Below are positions 43,598 to 57,405 of a DNA stretch of 64,000 nucleotides, piece after piece. The notes beneath the pieces were generated by a model that was not told the DNA's origin, searched no databases, and saw only the letters and a list, made by a program, of their open reading frames with translations. Every line of letters starts with the position of its first letter. The first letter of the stretch is position 1. Origin of the DNA: Coprinopsis marcescibilis (Eukaryota; Basidiomycota; Agaricomycetes; Agaricales; Psathyrellaceae); NCBI GenBank assembly GCA_004369085.1, contig ML210258.1, positions 10,057-74,056 of the forward strand. The letters run 5' to 3'. The position numbers were made by a program, and so were the translations under genes.

Positions 43598-46500
43598 TTA
43601 TATCCCGTGTCGACGCACCGCTGCTACTTGGAAGTCCCACCCTCCGAGGACGTATTTGAGCTCAAATAATCGTTTAATCTCCCGCCAGCCATTCTCTCCA
43701 CCCAGCCTAACCTTGTTCGCTTCCTCTCCTTCCACCACATAAATAAAGTCTGCAGGCGACAGCAGTGATCGAAGCAGGCTCCCAATCAAGAATGCGATAA
43801 GCGCCACTGCCACCACCGTAGAAAGTGGGTACTGTCCTTGCCCAGTTCCGACTCTCTGCTCGACCTGCTGTTGTCCCTGCTGTTCACCTTGTTCATCCTT
43901 GGTCCCCGAGTCTGCGGCCTGTGCCTGGGCCTCTATCTGCGTCGTAGCCCCGCCCTTGTTATCGCTTTCCCCATCTTCTCCTGTCTCCTTTTCCTGTGGA
44001 GCTGTAACTTGATCTGCACTCCCCGTCTCAGTAGCCCCGCCAGCTCCAGCGGTGCTCCCAAATCCAAAGCGATATGTAGACCAAAATCCCCAAATGCCAC
44101 CAGAAGTGTTTTGCGAACCAGAAGCATTGCCACTACTCCCTGACGTGATCGATGATGGCAGGGTATTTGGCTGTTTCGTGACACGACGCCAACAATAAGC
44201 GGACGAGCGGACCAGAGAAAGAAGCAACCCAGGCCAATCACATCACACAATCCAACATGAGCATGGGGAAAAATATAACGCAAGAGTCAGCAAAAATCAT
44301 CTCAAAAGCCGAGAGACAAGAGACAGTTATTAAACTGCACGAATGCACAGGCTACGTCCCGCTGCCTCCGTGACAGCAGAAATTCCAAAATGACCCAAAA
44401 AGGAACGGAGAAACTCACCACTCCCGGAGTATTCTCGCCCTTCCCTTCAGTCGAGCTTGAATCTGTCGGCTTCTTGTCTCCGCCTGCCCCATCAAGATTG
44501 TCTGGGGAAGAATGAGTCCCGCCAGAACTCGAGCCAGCTCCATTGTTGATCGTCGAGGCAGAGTTCGCATTTCCTGCACCTGCACCGCTTTCACTCCAAA
44601 CAGCGGGATCAACGACATCATCCGCCACTGCGACGGGAAGTAACAGGTCTTCTGGAAGTGCTTCCGTCTCATTCGGTACCCTACATGTTTTCTATCAGCA
44701 AGCCTGAAATGGGACCTCACAAACCGCTTATAAAAAACCCACCTCGACAGCACACCCATGGCAGCAATCCTATCATCAAGCAACTCCTCCCGCCCAAGAC
44801 TCGTCAAAGATTCCTTCTCCCCAACAACCTGAACTGATACACCATTCACTTTGATTTTCTTCATCGACTTCTTTTTCTTATCCTTATCATCCTTCTTCTC
44901 GTCCGCGACAACCACAACAGGTCGGATCTCAACATCCACAACAAATCCCCTCAAGCGCGCGGGTACCTCTGTAGGTTCCTCCTCATCTCCATCGCCAACA
45001 ACATCCGCTGTCTCTTGTTCTCCATCTTCTGCTTTCCAGACCTTTGCCGAGCCATCCAGGATTTCCATCCACAGTGGTTTCTTCGGGCCTTTCCGAACCT
45101 CCCCGGTCAAAGGGTCTCTCACGGAGCTAACCCAGTATTGAGCCGTAGGAAGCGTCATACGCAGCAAATGCCTCGTTGTCCCTCCTTCCGCATTGAGACT
45201 AGAAGAGTGAAGAGGTGACGAGGGCATGTTGTGGATGGCGTAGGACATCGGGAGATAATCAAAATCTTCATCACCCGGTGTCACTGTCGTCGCACCTTGA
45301 CTGTTTTGGGGCGTTGAGGCATTGCCAGAAGACGAAGAAGTTGACGAGGAGGATTTGACGATGGAGGAGACGTTCGTAGTAGTGTCGATAGTTGTTGTAG
45401 AGATATCCTTCCGGAGTGCACCCAATTTCAAGAATGTGTCTTTGCCAGTGCTTTCCCTGCCCTTCCCTTTATCCTTCCCATCAACCTCCAAGCAAATCTC
45501 CTTGCTTTCATCCTTGACAGTAGACAACCCAACTACTGCAGCTCCAACAACTTTCTTTCTGCGCCGCCTGACCGCTCTCGTCCTGACAGACACCGTATAT
45601 CCAAAAGGATACAGCCTGGTGTCAACCACCACCTCCCCAACCACGAGGTCTTTCAATGGTTTAACCTCACCCCTCGACGTAAACGCAGACGACATCGTCC
45701 TTCCTCTCGTAGGCGGTGAAGCCGCCACCGCCCCCGAACCACCACAATTGTCGCCAATGCCGCCAGCCCTATTACTCGTCCCAACCCCACCCTCCAACCC
45801 CGCCGGACTCGACGCATACTGCCCATGGAAAACCGGCGCATAAATCGACACACCGCCGTCCGTTGTTGACACCGACCGCTGCCTGTAGTAGCTCCTCGGT
45901 GTGTTAAACCCAGCCGACCCAATTCCAATGGTCCCAGGCATAACATTCAGCGGCGTGTCATGGCTCCGTACAGATCTCAACGTCTCCGTGCTTGTACTCG
46001 GCACAAGGTCCTTGAATGTCGAAACTGAAGACGAAGACGAAGTTGACGACGAGGCAGATAGCGGCGGGGCGGTGATGGTGGCTTGAGAACCTTCCCTGCG
46101 TTCTCGCGAAATCGAGGCAGAATTCTTGGTCCGACTTCGAGGAATACGCGGTGTAAGCGGTGCCTCAAATCCAGCTGTGTTCGGGGCTGACAATGACCCT
46201 CTCGCATCTGCACTCGAAGCAGCAGCATCATTCGACCCAGACGCATGTTCATCCGCATCCACCCCGTTTGACGCGGGAGCTGGCATCGACACCAACACAC
46301 TTGTCCTAAACACCTTGCTCTCCACTCCAAACGACTCATCCACCAACAGCCGATTCTCGTCTCCCTTCTTCAACTTCCACGAAACGGTGGCCAATCTATT
46401 CTCCCCTTTCTTTTCCGCCAAAACCAAACAAGGCGCAGGAAGTCGCGTCATGGGCAACGACGAAAGCGACTTGAAGCACGTCTCCACCGCGAGAATCGAG

Positions 46501-49500
46501 AGAGGCAGAGCTGCGTTGATCATAGAATTGACGGCCGCAGGTATGGCACCTGCATAGTCCACCGCGACTAACCTGGTGCACCTTGTCGAGGGGATCGCAT
46601 AGTTCTCTGTCGCGTATGGATCGAGCGTTTCTAAAACCCACGCATCCAGATACATCCTCCCAATCGGCAGGTTGTACGAATTGTACTTGCCCGCGGAGAA
46701 TAGAGGTGTGATGCTCTCGGGGCTGAACGACGCAGACACCACAAACACGGCATTCTTCGACTGGTCCCCAGTATCCCCAATGCTCCTCCGCGATAGTGCT
46801 GACGAGGCTGCATGCGAAGAAGGCGGTTGCGTACGCGCCACGACACACGCCAGATAGAAGCCGCGATCCCTGAATGGGAAACCTCCTCTCGAAGTGAGGA
46901 ATTGCGTCCTACACGAGTTTCCGTAAGACTCCAATGTCCGTGACGAATCGAACCGGTCGTCCCATATTTTGCGACAATTCTCCTCCGAAATGACGCACGA
47001 TAGCTCTTCAGCAGACACGCCCTCGATGACCTTGGACCCCTTGTGCACAGGAATGATTGGCGACGCCTCCGGAATCAGCTTCCGATGCACAGGAACACCC
47101 TTTTCGCTAATCAACGTCCACCCATCCGTCGTCGACGATGAACTAAATGATGAGGACTTATGGAAATCCTGCGTCCAAGCCAAGGCATCTAGGGCGTACT
47201 GAATCGGGAGCTTGGTCGCCGAAGGCGATGGAGAACCCCCATTGTTCGCAGGCGTCATCGCCGCAACGTACTGCTGCGTAGTCGTCGTCGCCTGATCCAC
47301 CGCATACGAAATGAATCTCGACAACGGACTTGAAATCTTCGGGGCAGACGCCCACGTACTAACGCTCCCAGATCCAGCCGCCGCAACCTCCCCTTCTTCC
47401 CTCGCCTTCTCATCACTCCACTCTTCCTTCCGCTTCCTAATCACACCCATAACCGGAGGCTGGTCAAGGGGTACCCGTGGCGGTTTCACCCTCTTCTGTT
47501 TGCTGAGGGCCTTGAGCTCATGCTCTGGAATCTCCTCCACATCCACATGAATCTTGGCCCCGTTCACCATCACCAGCCCCTTCTCCTTGCCCGGCGCACG
47601 TCGGATGAGCACCAGCAGTCTCTCGTCATCCACGAATACACAGTCGTGCGTGAGCGTCAACCACAGGCCCCCTCCATCGCTCGAAAGTCGATGCCTCCGG
47701 AGACAAGACATGGTCTGTGGAGGGGGGTCGACTACAATGTCCAGCGACGATGCCCATGTATCGACATCACACCGGATCTCACACTCGATGCTCGGGGAGT
47801 TGGAGTCGAGCAGGGTGCCGTCAGAAGTCGGCGATGAGGATGCCTGCCGCCGCGAGGCAGAAGCCTCGTACTCGATTTTGAAGCTCCCCTTTTCGTGATC
47901 GTAGCGTGTCTCGTTAGCTTTGGCCCCCGTAAGCCTTGTCACAATAGGTGGACCTCCACACTTGATTGCGAATTCACCGATACCGGCCAATTGGTTGATC
48001 ATCTGTGTTGGAATGGACGTCTTGTTTGTCCATCCTTTAGGGTCGGATTGCTCGAGGAGAGTGAGGGATGTTGTGGTCGGTGATAGGGCCTCGATGGACC
48101 AGCCTTGTAGGTCCACCTGTGTTCTGATAGTGTTGGGGTCGACAGGAGGGATGTTGCCGAATAGATGTGGGTCGTCCGCCGAGAATGAGAATACGTGAAT
48201 GACGTTTGGTGACTTGTACACCGTCTTCAGTACAACCAAGTCGCGTCCACTAAAAGAATTATCAGCATAGGAGTTGATGTGTTTTGTAAAACCAGCGTAC
48301 TGCACAGGCCAAGCAGGTCTAGATTTGTAGTACCACAGCTCACTAAGTTCGTTGACATCCTCCAACAAAACGGCGTCTTCGTGCTGCTTGTCCCAATACA
48401 CTCTGGCTCCGGGTGATACGACTGTTCCATACAGATCCCAAAGACCCACTCCGACAAACGTGGCCTCTGCGCGGTAGACCACCAACGTTGGATCGATTGA
48501 GTCAAGCTGGGTAATAGAAACACCACGACCTTCCGTTGCTGAACAGTTCATCAGCACATTGCGCCAAAGGAGAAAAAGTGCAGCCTACTTCGCCTCCACT
48601 TTGCCTCCGGCTCTTGCAGTAGTGATGAAAAGTAGATGTAGTTCCGCCGTACCCTCGATAGGATTGATTTATCCGCAACTGGTGTTCGCTCTGTATTGCT
48701 CCTAGTGAGAGCAGGAGCGGAACTCGACGCAGTCGATATTGAACTTCCAACTGTGCCCATTGACGAGGCAGTCTGGATACTGAGATCCGCAGCACTGGCA
48801 ATGTCTTGAAGAATGTGCTGGGGTATGGCATACGATGACGGATCCCTTTGTTCCGTGTCATAGATCTTCTTGGGAAGCCCGTTCAGCCTCAGCCCACGTG
48901 TCCCTCCAGAAGCTTCAATCACAACCTTGACCTTGAGCACCGAATGGTCGTCCAATAGCGAAGAGTGTGTGAGCCGCAGTAAGATTTGGTCGGGCAGGGC
49001 AATTGCAGATGGGTTGGAATTAGTCTTGATAGCGTGTGCGGACCAGGGCAGTTTTTCAACTTCTTCCGACGATGCTTTAAGCGTTATCTGCACCTCCCAG
49101 CCCTCCAGAGACGGCAGAACGCACTCTATCGAGCGAGTGAGTCGACGTTGCTCTCTGACAGCCTCCACTTCCTGTTCAGTTGGCGACATATGCCCCTCCT
49201 CGTCTGGGATAATTGCATAGTCGATTGTTAAGGCCTCGCGGTCTGCCTGGAACCGCACTCGCTCAATAGAGACACCGTTGCCGTAACCGACCAACTTGGG
49301 GACACGTCCACCTCTCTTCATGACTGTCTTGAATAAGCTGAGTACCATTGTCGATAGCTGTTGTGCTAGGGTCGATGTGGATGATCCAAACCCCCACATG
49401 GCCTTGAGATCGTGCTGCCAGAAACAAGTGATGCGAATCTTCTGTTGTGCTTGGTGGTGCTGTATGCACCAGGCAAATACTGAAAGACTATTAATATATA

Positions 49501-50196
49501 TACTGACGGGGTTAATTTGACATACGTTGTACATGGGATCTGACGAAGGGCGGTGACGGCCGCAGATATGCAGGCTCGTCTGGAGAGCGGGGCAGCGAAG
49601 TGGATATGTCAACCACTGTCCCGGGGTCACTGAATGAACGTGCAATTGTGACAGCGTCTCGTGGACTGGTCCTCATTAGTTCCATTCAAATAGTACTTTG
49701 AAAATACACACTTTGCTGGCCACCCTAGAGAAAAGTTGATCTTGGATATTCGGGTTGAGCGGTCGAATAGCTCGAGTATATGTGCATCCTCCACTGCTGG
49801 GTCCCACTCCTGCCTAAGCTCCGGTGTGGTAAGGATGGCTTTCCAGGGATCCAAATTCACTTGCTCGTCCTGTGTCGGGACCTCAAGCACTAGTCGATAT
49901 ACATCTTCGCTCCCCTTGGTCGAGTTACGGTGAACGATGACGTCTGCAACCTCTGGCACCGCAGCCACCCTTGGCTTCCCCTTTTTCGAAGCTGAATTAT
50001 CCGCCAAGGTCGATACCCGCTTCCATTCACTACTTGACGACGTTAAGAACTGTCGAAAATACGCCTCTGCCTCGTTCAGCGACGAGTACCATGTTTGCCT
50101 TAGCCTAGGCGGCGAAACGGTTGGGGTAGTGGTCCAATGACGATCAATGACCACAGCAGCGACTCTGGGAGTAACTAACGACGTACTTTGAGCCAT
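43598..50196 (-). CDS. Very large START-domain protein with C-terminal membrane anchor
   Basis: About 2,000 residues in several exons, one of them over 3.5 kb. The N-terminus MAQSTSLVTPRVAAVV leads into a START-like lipid-binding domain (DVYRLVLEVPTQ, LDPWKAILTTPELRQEWDPA, ISKINFSLGWPANPRDAVTI). A second START-like domain lies in the middle (EELSCVISEENCRKIWDDRF, GFPFRDRGFYLACVVART, NLPIGRMYLDAWVLETLDPY, STRCTRLVAVDYAGAIPAAV). Long Ser/Thr-rich linkers and an acidic SSSTEGKGENTPG region follow. Near the C-terminus is one hydrophobic helix (LSTVVAVALIAFLIGSLLRS) and a tail reading RLFELKYVLGGWDFQV. This suggests a tail-anchored lipid-binding protein, perhaps at membrane contact sites; that role is inference. 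Junctions used: WPA|NPRD, GVLS|RVPNE and NTPGV|PNTLP. Confidence 0.88.
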
Positions 50197-50410
50197 CTGA
50201 CATTTCTGAAATTGTAAAACCAAACCCTGATAGTAAAATTAGCCTCTTGGTAGATGGACGATGGGGACAGCGGTGAACACGTCGCGTCCAACGTGCAAAC
50301 AAGGATCTCACCACAGTCCCGATCTGGAAATAGCTCCGATCGGACCTTTATTGAGGGCCCGAGTCACTCGAGTCGTTTGCAAATTCTTCCTTATCCCTCT
50401 ACACCAACGA
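50197..50410. promoter_or_regulatory. Bidirectional promoter, START protein and pyridoxal kinase
   Basis: Divergent start codons are 214 bases apart, so both genes share this segment. No specific element is called. Confidence 0.55.
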
Positions 50411-51804
50411 ATGCAGGCGGATAGGATCCTCAGCATCCAGTCCCACGTCGTCTTTGGTTATGTCGGCGGCAAAGCTGCTGTATTTCCTCTGCAGTGCATG
50501 GGATACGACGTCGATGTATGTACCTAATTAATTTACAACGACTGACCATGATTTTCTGAGCTGCAGGTGTTTGTTATCACAAGGTAGTCAATACCGTGAA
50601 CTTTTCCAACCACTCGGGTCTGTGCGAGTCCCATTCTTTTGGCAACCACTTACTGATGTCCCGCAGGATATGGACGTTCTGGAGGGTCCAAGGCCACTGC
50701 TGCTGAGCTTAAATCGATATTCGAGAGCATGGAGCAGAACGAGTTGTTGCTGCCATCCCGGTTGCTTACGGGTGCGTCTGGATTACAGCTAGGGATAAGA
50801 TATATGACAGACGTGACTTAATTGGTACAAGGTTATATTCCCGGAGCCGAAGCCCTATCTGCAGTCCAGGCGTTGGCGCAGAAACTCAAGAACTCCAAGC
50901 CCAGTTTGCTCTATCTATTGGATCGTAGGCTCAGTTCATCACTAAACCCAGGCCAAATGTTAACCCTACAACCTAGCTGTAATGGGTGACGCAGGCAGAC
51001 TATACGTCGCTCCCGATGTGATACCCGTATATCGCGAGATGCTCCCCTTGGCCTCGATAATCACCCCTAACTGGTTCGAAGTCGAGTACGGCAATCCGTT
51101 ATCCGAACTACCCAAGCCCTGATTTGTTTCCCGCCAGACTTCTTACAGATATCAAGCTCAGGGATATCCAATCCCTCCAGAGAGCTCTTATATGCCTTCA
51201 CAAACGCTACCGCGTCCCCGACGTGGTTATTAGTTCCATACCACTTACACCCTGGCTCCGGGATGCTCTTCCTAAGCGTATACAACCTCCATCGGACAAC
51301 GACCACCTTCTTTGCCTCAGTTCCTCGTTATCCGGCACCGAATCGAACTTAACACAGGCAACCCCATCCATCGTCCACGCCCAATGTGTACATTTAATCC
51401 CCGGGTACTTCTCAGGAGTCGGAGACCTCTTCGCAGCCCTCCTCCTTGGTCACTTCCATCCTAACAGACCAACACCATCAGAGGACTCGACACCCTTATC
51501 TGTGGCGGTTTCTGCAGCTTTAGTGAAGACCCACTCATTGCTACAGTTCACTCATGAGCAGTCCTTGCAGCTACCCTCGGAAGAGCGCCAACCTTCCGAC
51601 GACGAGCTTGACAGTGCAAACCCGCTGCGCAAGACGCGTAGAATGCGAGGCAGAGAACTCGCTCTTATTCAAGGCCAAGATATTATCAGAGGCAAGGACT
51701 TAGATAATACTAGCCCTCTCAAGCCATGGGACGACTTTTGGAAGTCGTATATACCCAATTCTGTGGATAAATCTCCTTACGTAGATTTAGATGCTCTGAT
51801 CTAA
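50411..51804 (+). CDS. BUD16: Pyridoxal kinase
   Basis: It starts [20 protein letters not shown] then [16 protein letters not shown], the classic pyridoxal kinase N-terminus. It continues [65 protein letters not shown] and [13 protein letters not shown]. The ATP/anion-hole region is [20 protein letters not shown], with the GxGD catalytic aspartate. The enzyme phosphorylates pyridoxal, pyridoxine and pyridoxamine in the vitamin B6 salvage pathway, in the cytosol. About 370 residues in six or seven exons; the first intron acceptor is the ATCACAAG before GTAGTCAATACC. The gene ends 93 bp from the 3' end of ARP2 on the other strand. Confidence 0.95.
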
Positions 51805-51897
51805 AGTGGACTTGTGTGTGAGGTATTTGTCCATTGATGACACTTGTGTAGTAGAAAGAGAGGGATATCGTATGCAACTCGTTTATTAATGACTTCG

Positions 51898-53530
51898 TTA
51901 ATCTCCCCTACCGAGCTTATCCAAGGCAGCAACTCCCTTTTCGAACCACTCCTCCCGTGATATCCAGAAATCTTCCCGGTTCTTCATGATATCCGCCAGG
52001 ACTGCACCGCCGAGGAAGACCATGTGCTTACGACGAGGAGGATCTTCGATCTTGATCTTGAATTTCTGTAATCGGGGGTTAGCTAATTGCATACGCAAGA
52101 TGAAAATGAAATCAAGGAGCACGAACGTTCAAGCGTGTAGGATCCCCATTCAGCACCCGCGTCAAATACAATTGCTTCATTTCCTTCTCAAGTCGACTTG
52201 GAAGACCGGGATACATGCTGGACCCGCCGGAAAGCACGACATGCTTGTATAGGTCTGTCCGGACGTCCACTGGTGCTGATTGGATGGCGTTGAAGAGCAT
52301 TTCTATATCAAACGGAAGTCAGGGTGAAAGGAAACGTGCATATGGTGAAAGAGGCGCGCACCTGCTACACCAGGCTGTTCGATATCAACCAAATGTGGTT
52401 GGAACATGCATTCAGGTGCTTCAAACCTTTCAGGGCCAACTTTGATCACTCTTCCATCTGGGAGCTGCGACGAATCAGCCCCTGAAAACTGAAGCGTGCA
52501 AAGTCACTAACCGTGTAGCTCTCGACGAGGCAAGTTGTCTCCTCCGCTAGCCTCGTATCCTGATCAAGATCGTAACTGCAAAACAACGTCAAATCCGTAT
52601 GTGCCTCCAGAGACCGAACCAACCGTACCTGACATAGCACATCTTCTCTTTGATCTGCCTCACAGTTTCGAAGTCGGCGGTACGGTTGAAGGCGTATCCA
52701 CGCATGAGGAGAAGTTTGATCAGATATCGAGTGACGTCGCGGCCTGCAATGTCCAGTCGTCTCGTCAGATGCGGCATTGCATATCCTTCGTACACCGGCA
52801 CGATATGTGTAACTCCGTCTCCAGAATCGACAACAACACCCGTTGTCAACCCTATAGTGTATAAAATTCAAGATCAGAACAACTCTTGAGTAGATTCAAT
52901 CAGGCACACTCACCCTGCGCGTAAAGCGTCAATACCGCCTGAATCGCCACATATACCCCTTGGAATCCATACTCCTCGAACATCACCTGGCACATCTTCT
53001 GCCTATTGACCTTGGGGTTCATCGGCGGTTCCGTCAGTAGCACCTTGCGGCCTCGTGGGTCCACGCGCAGCTTCTCGTCAAAGGTAAAGTCCCACAAGAG
53101 CTTCATGTCCTCCCAATTCTTCACGATACCGTGTTCCATGGGGTGCGAGACTTGTAGAAAGTTACGGTTCACTTCTGCTTCGTCGCCGATCATTACATCC
53201 TTGATGACGCCAGTACCAACTCGTTCTTCTGCACGAAGTATGGGGCGGCCAAGGATGGAGGGGAAGACTGTGGTTCATCGTCCATCGTTACAAGTAATCA
53301 GAGAGGAAGGTAGGCAACTGATGGGTCAGTAAGAGTGAGAATTAGATACTAGTAGAAGACGCACCGTGCTCAGGGAAGTTGGACCCCGCATAGCCCACTT
53401 TCACAAACTAATTGAATTCGAATGGAATAGTCAGTGTCAGTCTTCTGGAAAGCTTAATCTCGCCACGATTTGTCGGGATACGCACACCTGTACCGTTATC
53501 GACAACCAAGGGTACGTCTGAATCCATCAT
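51898..53530 (-). CDS. ARP2: Actin-related protein 2
   Basis: A typical Arp2 split by many introns, about 390 residues. It begins [15 protein letters not shown] (a second ATG follows directly) and continues [100 protein letters not shown] and [20 protein letters not shown]. These cover the actin-fold nucleotide-binding segments and Arp2-specific sequence. Arp2 is a subunit of the Arp2/3 complex that nucleates branched actin filaments at endocytic patches. Abp1, encoded 34 kb away, binds the same structures. Confidence 0.97.
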
Positions 53531-54693
53531 AAGTTGCTGAGTATATGTGTGGTTGGGTATTAACGCGGCTTATGGGACCAGCCTGAAATGGGTGCTGGGT
53601 GCGAGGGTGTTTCGATGGGACGCGGCGGCTGCGCCGTGGCCCGTGCGCCGCGTAGATCAGGATCAGGGGCAGGTCGACGGCTTTGGAAACAAGCAAGGAC
53701 AAGCATAGGCGATCTTCGTTTTCTTCACTTTCCCTCGGCTTCATAATATACTCCTCCTGGTCATTTACAAAAGAAGTCCGAAGAAAGGCGCGAAGAAGTC
53801 GAAAGAACATCACTTGCTCAGCCGCTTCTCGCTCTCTGCGGTATTGTGTCGGAAGGTTATGATTGCTCTTCTTAGCCTTTGAAACGCATATACTTCTTCT
53901 CTTGCTTAGGCTGAACCTTTAAAGCATAGGGTGGATTGAGAATTTTGTCGAATGCTCGAATCAGAAACAACGCCCCATTACTATTCTAATATTCCGCATT
54001 GCTGTCGATAGCGGGGCTCCTCTTCGAGCATGAATGCTTAGCGCTTGACCCTTTAACAGCCGTTAACACTGGATTTTCAAGTCCGACTTTACATATTCGG
54101 TGTTGTCTACTTTCGTATACTATACCTGCCCAACGGCTTACGGATCCCGTACCTCCGAGTCCGTTCTTTGCTATTCCTTGCATCTTCCTTCCCGTTCAAT
54201 GCAATCATGTCACCGTCTCGACGGACCTAGACGGTGCGTACCACCTCTGTCGCGAACTGGTGCAGTTCTTGACGTCTCAGTAAGAATCGGTTGGGATAGT
54301 AATAATCTCAACTCAATGTTCGTAAGTGGGACTTAACCTGTAAGCGCCACCCACAGCTCCCACCAGCCAATCTCAATTATTCGGACACCAACGCACCTAA
54401 ATCCATTTGAAAATGGTCTTCGAAAACACGGATCATTCAAGGGCGTTCCGAGAAGCGTTCTCGACAAGCATGCATAGCGTCCGGTATTCATGCTTAACGG
54501 GTCTCGAGTCTCAAGTCTCGTCAATGTCGGTGTCATGAATGAAAACGGTATGTATCCTATTCCCGTCATCCGGCTCTGTGGTTGGTTAAACAAAAAATTT
54601 GAACCTAAACGTGACTGGCGCCGTAGCGCGTCGTTGCTTCTTTTCTCGTCGTCCCGTTTATCTTTCCGTTCATTCTTTTCCTCTTTCCCCGTC
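53531..54693. other. Divergent intergenic region
   Basis: Over 1.1 kb between ARP2 (minus) and the seven-helix protein gene (plus). Short open frames on both strands show no family similarity. Confidence 0.5.
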
Positions 54694-56000
54694 ATGTATC
54701 TCCTTCATCCTCGAGGTGATATGCCACTCTCTGATTCGATACTGAACTTCCAACGTGAGTCTCCCATCGTTTCTGGGTGTGACGTGCTGATGGGGGACAC
54801 GCACAGTTACATCGTCAATATGCTCCACAGCTGCCATCCTTTCGACCGCATATCGGTTATACGTCCGAAGATCGAAGCTATGGATAGACGACGTGAGATC
54901 CTTACGAGTGTCTCCGTCTGTACCGAGTTAATCTAGCTCTGCTCTGGACATATAGGCCTGCGCGTTTTGCTCTATGCTGGCCCTGTGTGCTCAGATTTGC
55001 GCTGTATTCACGCCCCTTAGTACGCAACTCTCGACCCGGGTTTAGGCTCTTGAATAACCGATTTGTCGATCTACTAGCCGCTTCAACTGGTGTCGCTCGT
55101 TACTATGTTATGATCACGGCGTTTTACGTCATTGTCTGGTAAGCCACGACGCGTCTTTCGTCCCATGGTTCTTCCTGCCGACCTTTCTTTATAGGTTCTC
55201 CAGACTCTCCATTCTATTCTCGTTAATCCGAATTGATCCAAGCAAACTGCGACGAAAGATCTTATTGAACGCCGCGGTTCTCTTCCTCCTTGTGTGCGCC
55301 TTCTTGATTGCACAACTGTTCTGGACTTGTCAGTCGCAAGAATCGTGGAGAAGTGCAAGCATGCCACAATGCAGCCTAACGCGTCAAGTGGCCATCACCC
55401 AACTTGTTTGTGAGTTCCATCTCATACGTGACGTGGGTACGAAAATAACTGATGGTTGCAAAGTCAACACATTCGCAGATCTGTCGCTTCTAGTAATACC
55501 CTTCCAGTTGCTGGTAGTTCTCCAAGACCGATGGTTAAAATCGCGCTTGATGATTATCTTCTCAACATGCACAATTGCAACGATGGTATCTATGGTGCAC
55601 GCCATATTCATCTTAACCTTGCATGGCCCCGAGATTGTAATCGTCGCACTTGTGGAGGTTCGTCCAGCTTAATAACTCATACAAACGTGAACTGAGCTGG
55701 ATTTCACAACTGCAGAGCACTGTGTCGATCATCGTATGCAATGTCCCAGTAATTGCGACAGCGGTGCTGCACCTCGGCGGCCGTTCGACACCTAGACCGG
55801 CAAGTAACAACTCAAACACCCCGCTCAACACTGTGCAGTTTCTCTCTTATACGCCATCATACATTCCATCCATCGCCAATCCCGCGACTCCGCCAATGGC
55901 ACATTACGACCCGAGGGTAAGGACCATCTCTACCCGACCGAGCAGTATGCTTTTGAAGCCAGAGGAACCACACTTGCGTCCGAGTTTGTCAGGTCGGTGA
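54694..56000 (+). CDS. Fungal rhodopsin-like seven-helix membrane protein
   Basis: Exons can be joined to a continuous integral membrane protein. It opens MYLLHPRGDMPLSDSILNFQ then SICSTAAILSTAYRLYVRRS, KLWIDD|ACAFCSMLALCAQI, GVARYYVMITAFYVIVWFSR, LSILFSLIRIDPSKLRRKIL and VAITQLVFNTFADLSLLVIP. Next come LMIIFSTCTIATMVSMVHAI and STVSIIVCNVPVIATAVLHL. The order R-x-x-W-W/I-DDxxA, YY...FY..VWxSRLSILFS, and S-x-x-VCN-x-x-V is that of the basidiomycete branch of the fungal rhodopsin-like membrane family. The C-terminal tail is Ser/Pro-rich and cytosolic. The ligand is unknown. The GACGAC|GTGAGA, CCCCTTA|GTACGC and GTTT|GTGAGT junctions are inferred from this alignment. Confidence 0.8.
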
Positions 56001-57405
56001 GAGACTGGGGAAACAAGAAACGTCATATGTAAATTATTGCTATCTTTGCTTTGCTTGAAGTTTTGCATATGTAGATTCAAGAGTATGTATTAGTATCTCC
56101 CACCGACATTCACGTTTCTTTAACGATCATCGTCAAACGTGTATAGCAGACACCTTGTAGAGTAGGGCACCATCGTGTACCTGACATGCGTATCAAAATC
56201 CCGTGTATCATCAGCATAAAGGCATGCGTTCCAAAGATGACAATAGCTGCATTATGCACTTGCGATCATCATGAGTTGCATTTTCTGTACATGCTTAGGT
56301 TGTGATACTCGCATGAACGCAAGGACCTTAACCTTAGCGTGGACAAGCAGTTAAAACATCAATCGTATACGAAGCTCTAGAGACCGTTTGCTGTCCCCAT
56401 GGCTGTTATCGCCGGACACATATTTGGAGGCCAGGTCACGGGGGTCCCGGGCCAAGGAGCTGATGGGCGCTTAAACTCAGCAGCGGACCCACACCTTGCT
56501 CACACCCACGGATTGCTTATCTTGGCACCAAGATTGGATTTATGGCTCTACCGGGGTCCAGGAACGTATCAGCAGATTATCGGGCTGAACTTCGAAACAT
56601 GATTAAGAACGGTTAACTGGAGGACCCTCAACGTACGACAGTTCACAAACCATACACAATCGCTCCATTTCAGCGCAAAGAATTTGGAAGCTGATCTTTT
56701 GCGCGACCTTAATCCGCGCCCAGGTCAATTCTCAGAAAACAGCTCCAGTATCATTCGCATTGGCGGCCCTAGATCAATTGTTCTTTTCTACTTCTCCCTT
56801 GAATATTTGAATGGGTACGTAATGGAAGCTTTTCAGATTCTTGAATTTGTGATGGCTTGCAACACCGGATGCGGCGAACATCCCCTGTCGTCGTCTTCGG
56901 CCAAGATGATCAGCGAACAGCAGTAACCGAGGTTTATCCAATAGGTGACATATACGTTATCACAACAACTTCTCGTTTGTGCGCGTCGTGACAATCTTAT
57001 ACTCGGTTGAGACTTGTATCACCTTCGTTGGCTCAACTGTGCTGTAAATATGGCAACTCATGGCTTCTAAACTGTACCAATACAAATTCTTCGGGGTTTA
57101 CGGTGTCCTGTGGTTGTGGGTTGTGTGTCTCGGTGACAGATTTGCCCGGTATCGGTTAAAATAAATCAAGACCCAGCCAAACCATCATCTCATCGACAGT
57201 TGGAGCGCTCAAAAGGCTATTCGAAGAAGCATCAAGTAAATCGCTTGGAGGGCAGCCCCGCCCAACTCACATGGATTGAGTACTTCTATGTTGCGCCCCC
57301 AACAAACATTTGCATATCTGTAACTCTTAATCAAATCACTTGGAAACATTATGGCTTCACGGCGAATATTAAAGGATGCAGCAGCCGCTCCACTTTCCAG
57401 AAAAT
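56001..57405. other. Gene-poor stretch upstream of the P450
   Basis: Short frames at 56399-56602 and 56684-56926 (plus) have no recognisable features. The last part is the P450 promoter. Confidence 0.5.

Noticed and set aside
45322..45843. Plus-strand 173-residue frame
   Set aside because: It is antisense to the large START-protein exon and simply reflects its codon composition.
56399..56926. Two plus-strand frames between the seven-helix gene and the P450
   Set aside because: No splice partners, no family features and poor coding character.
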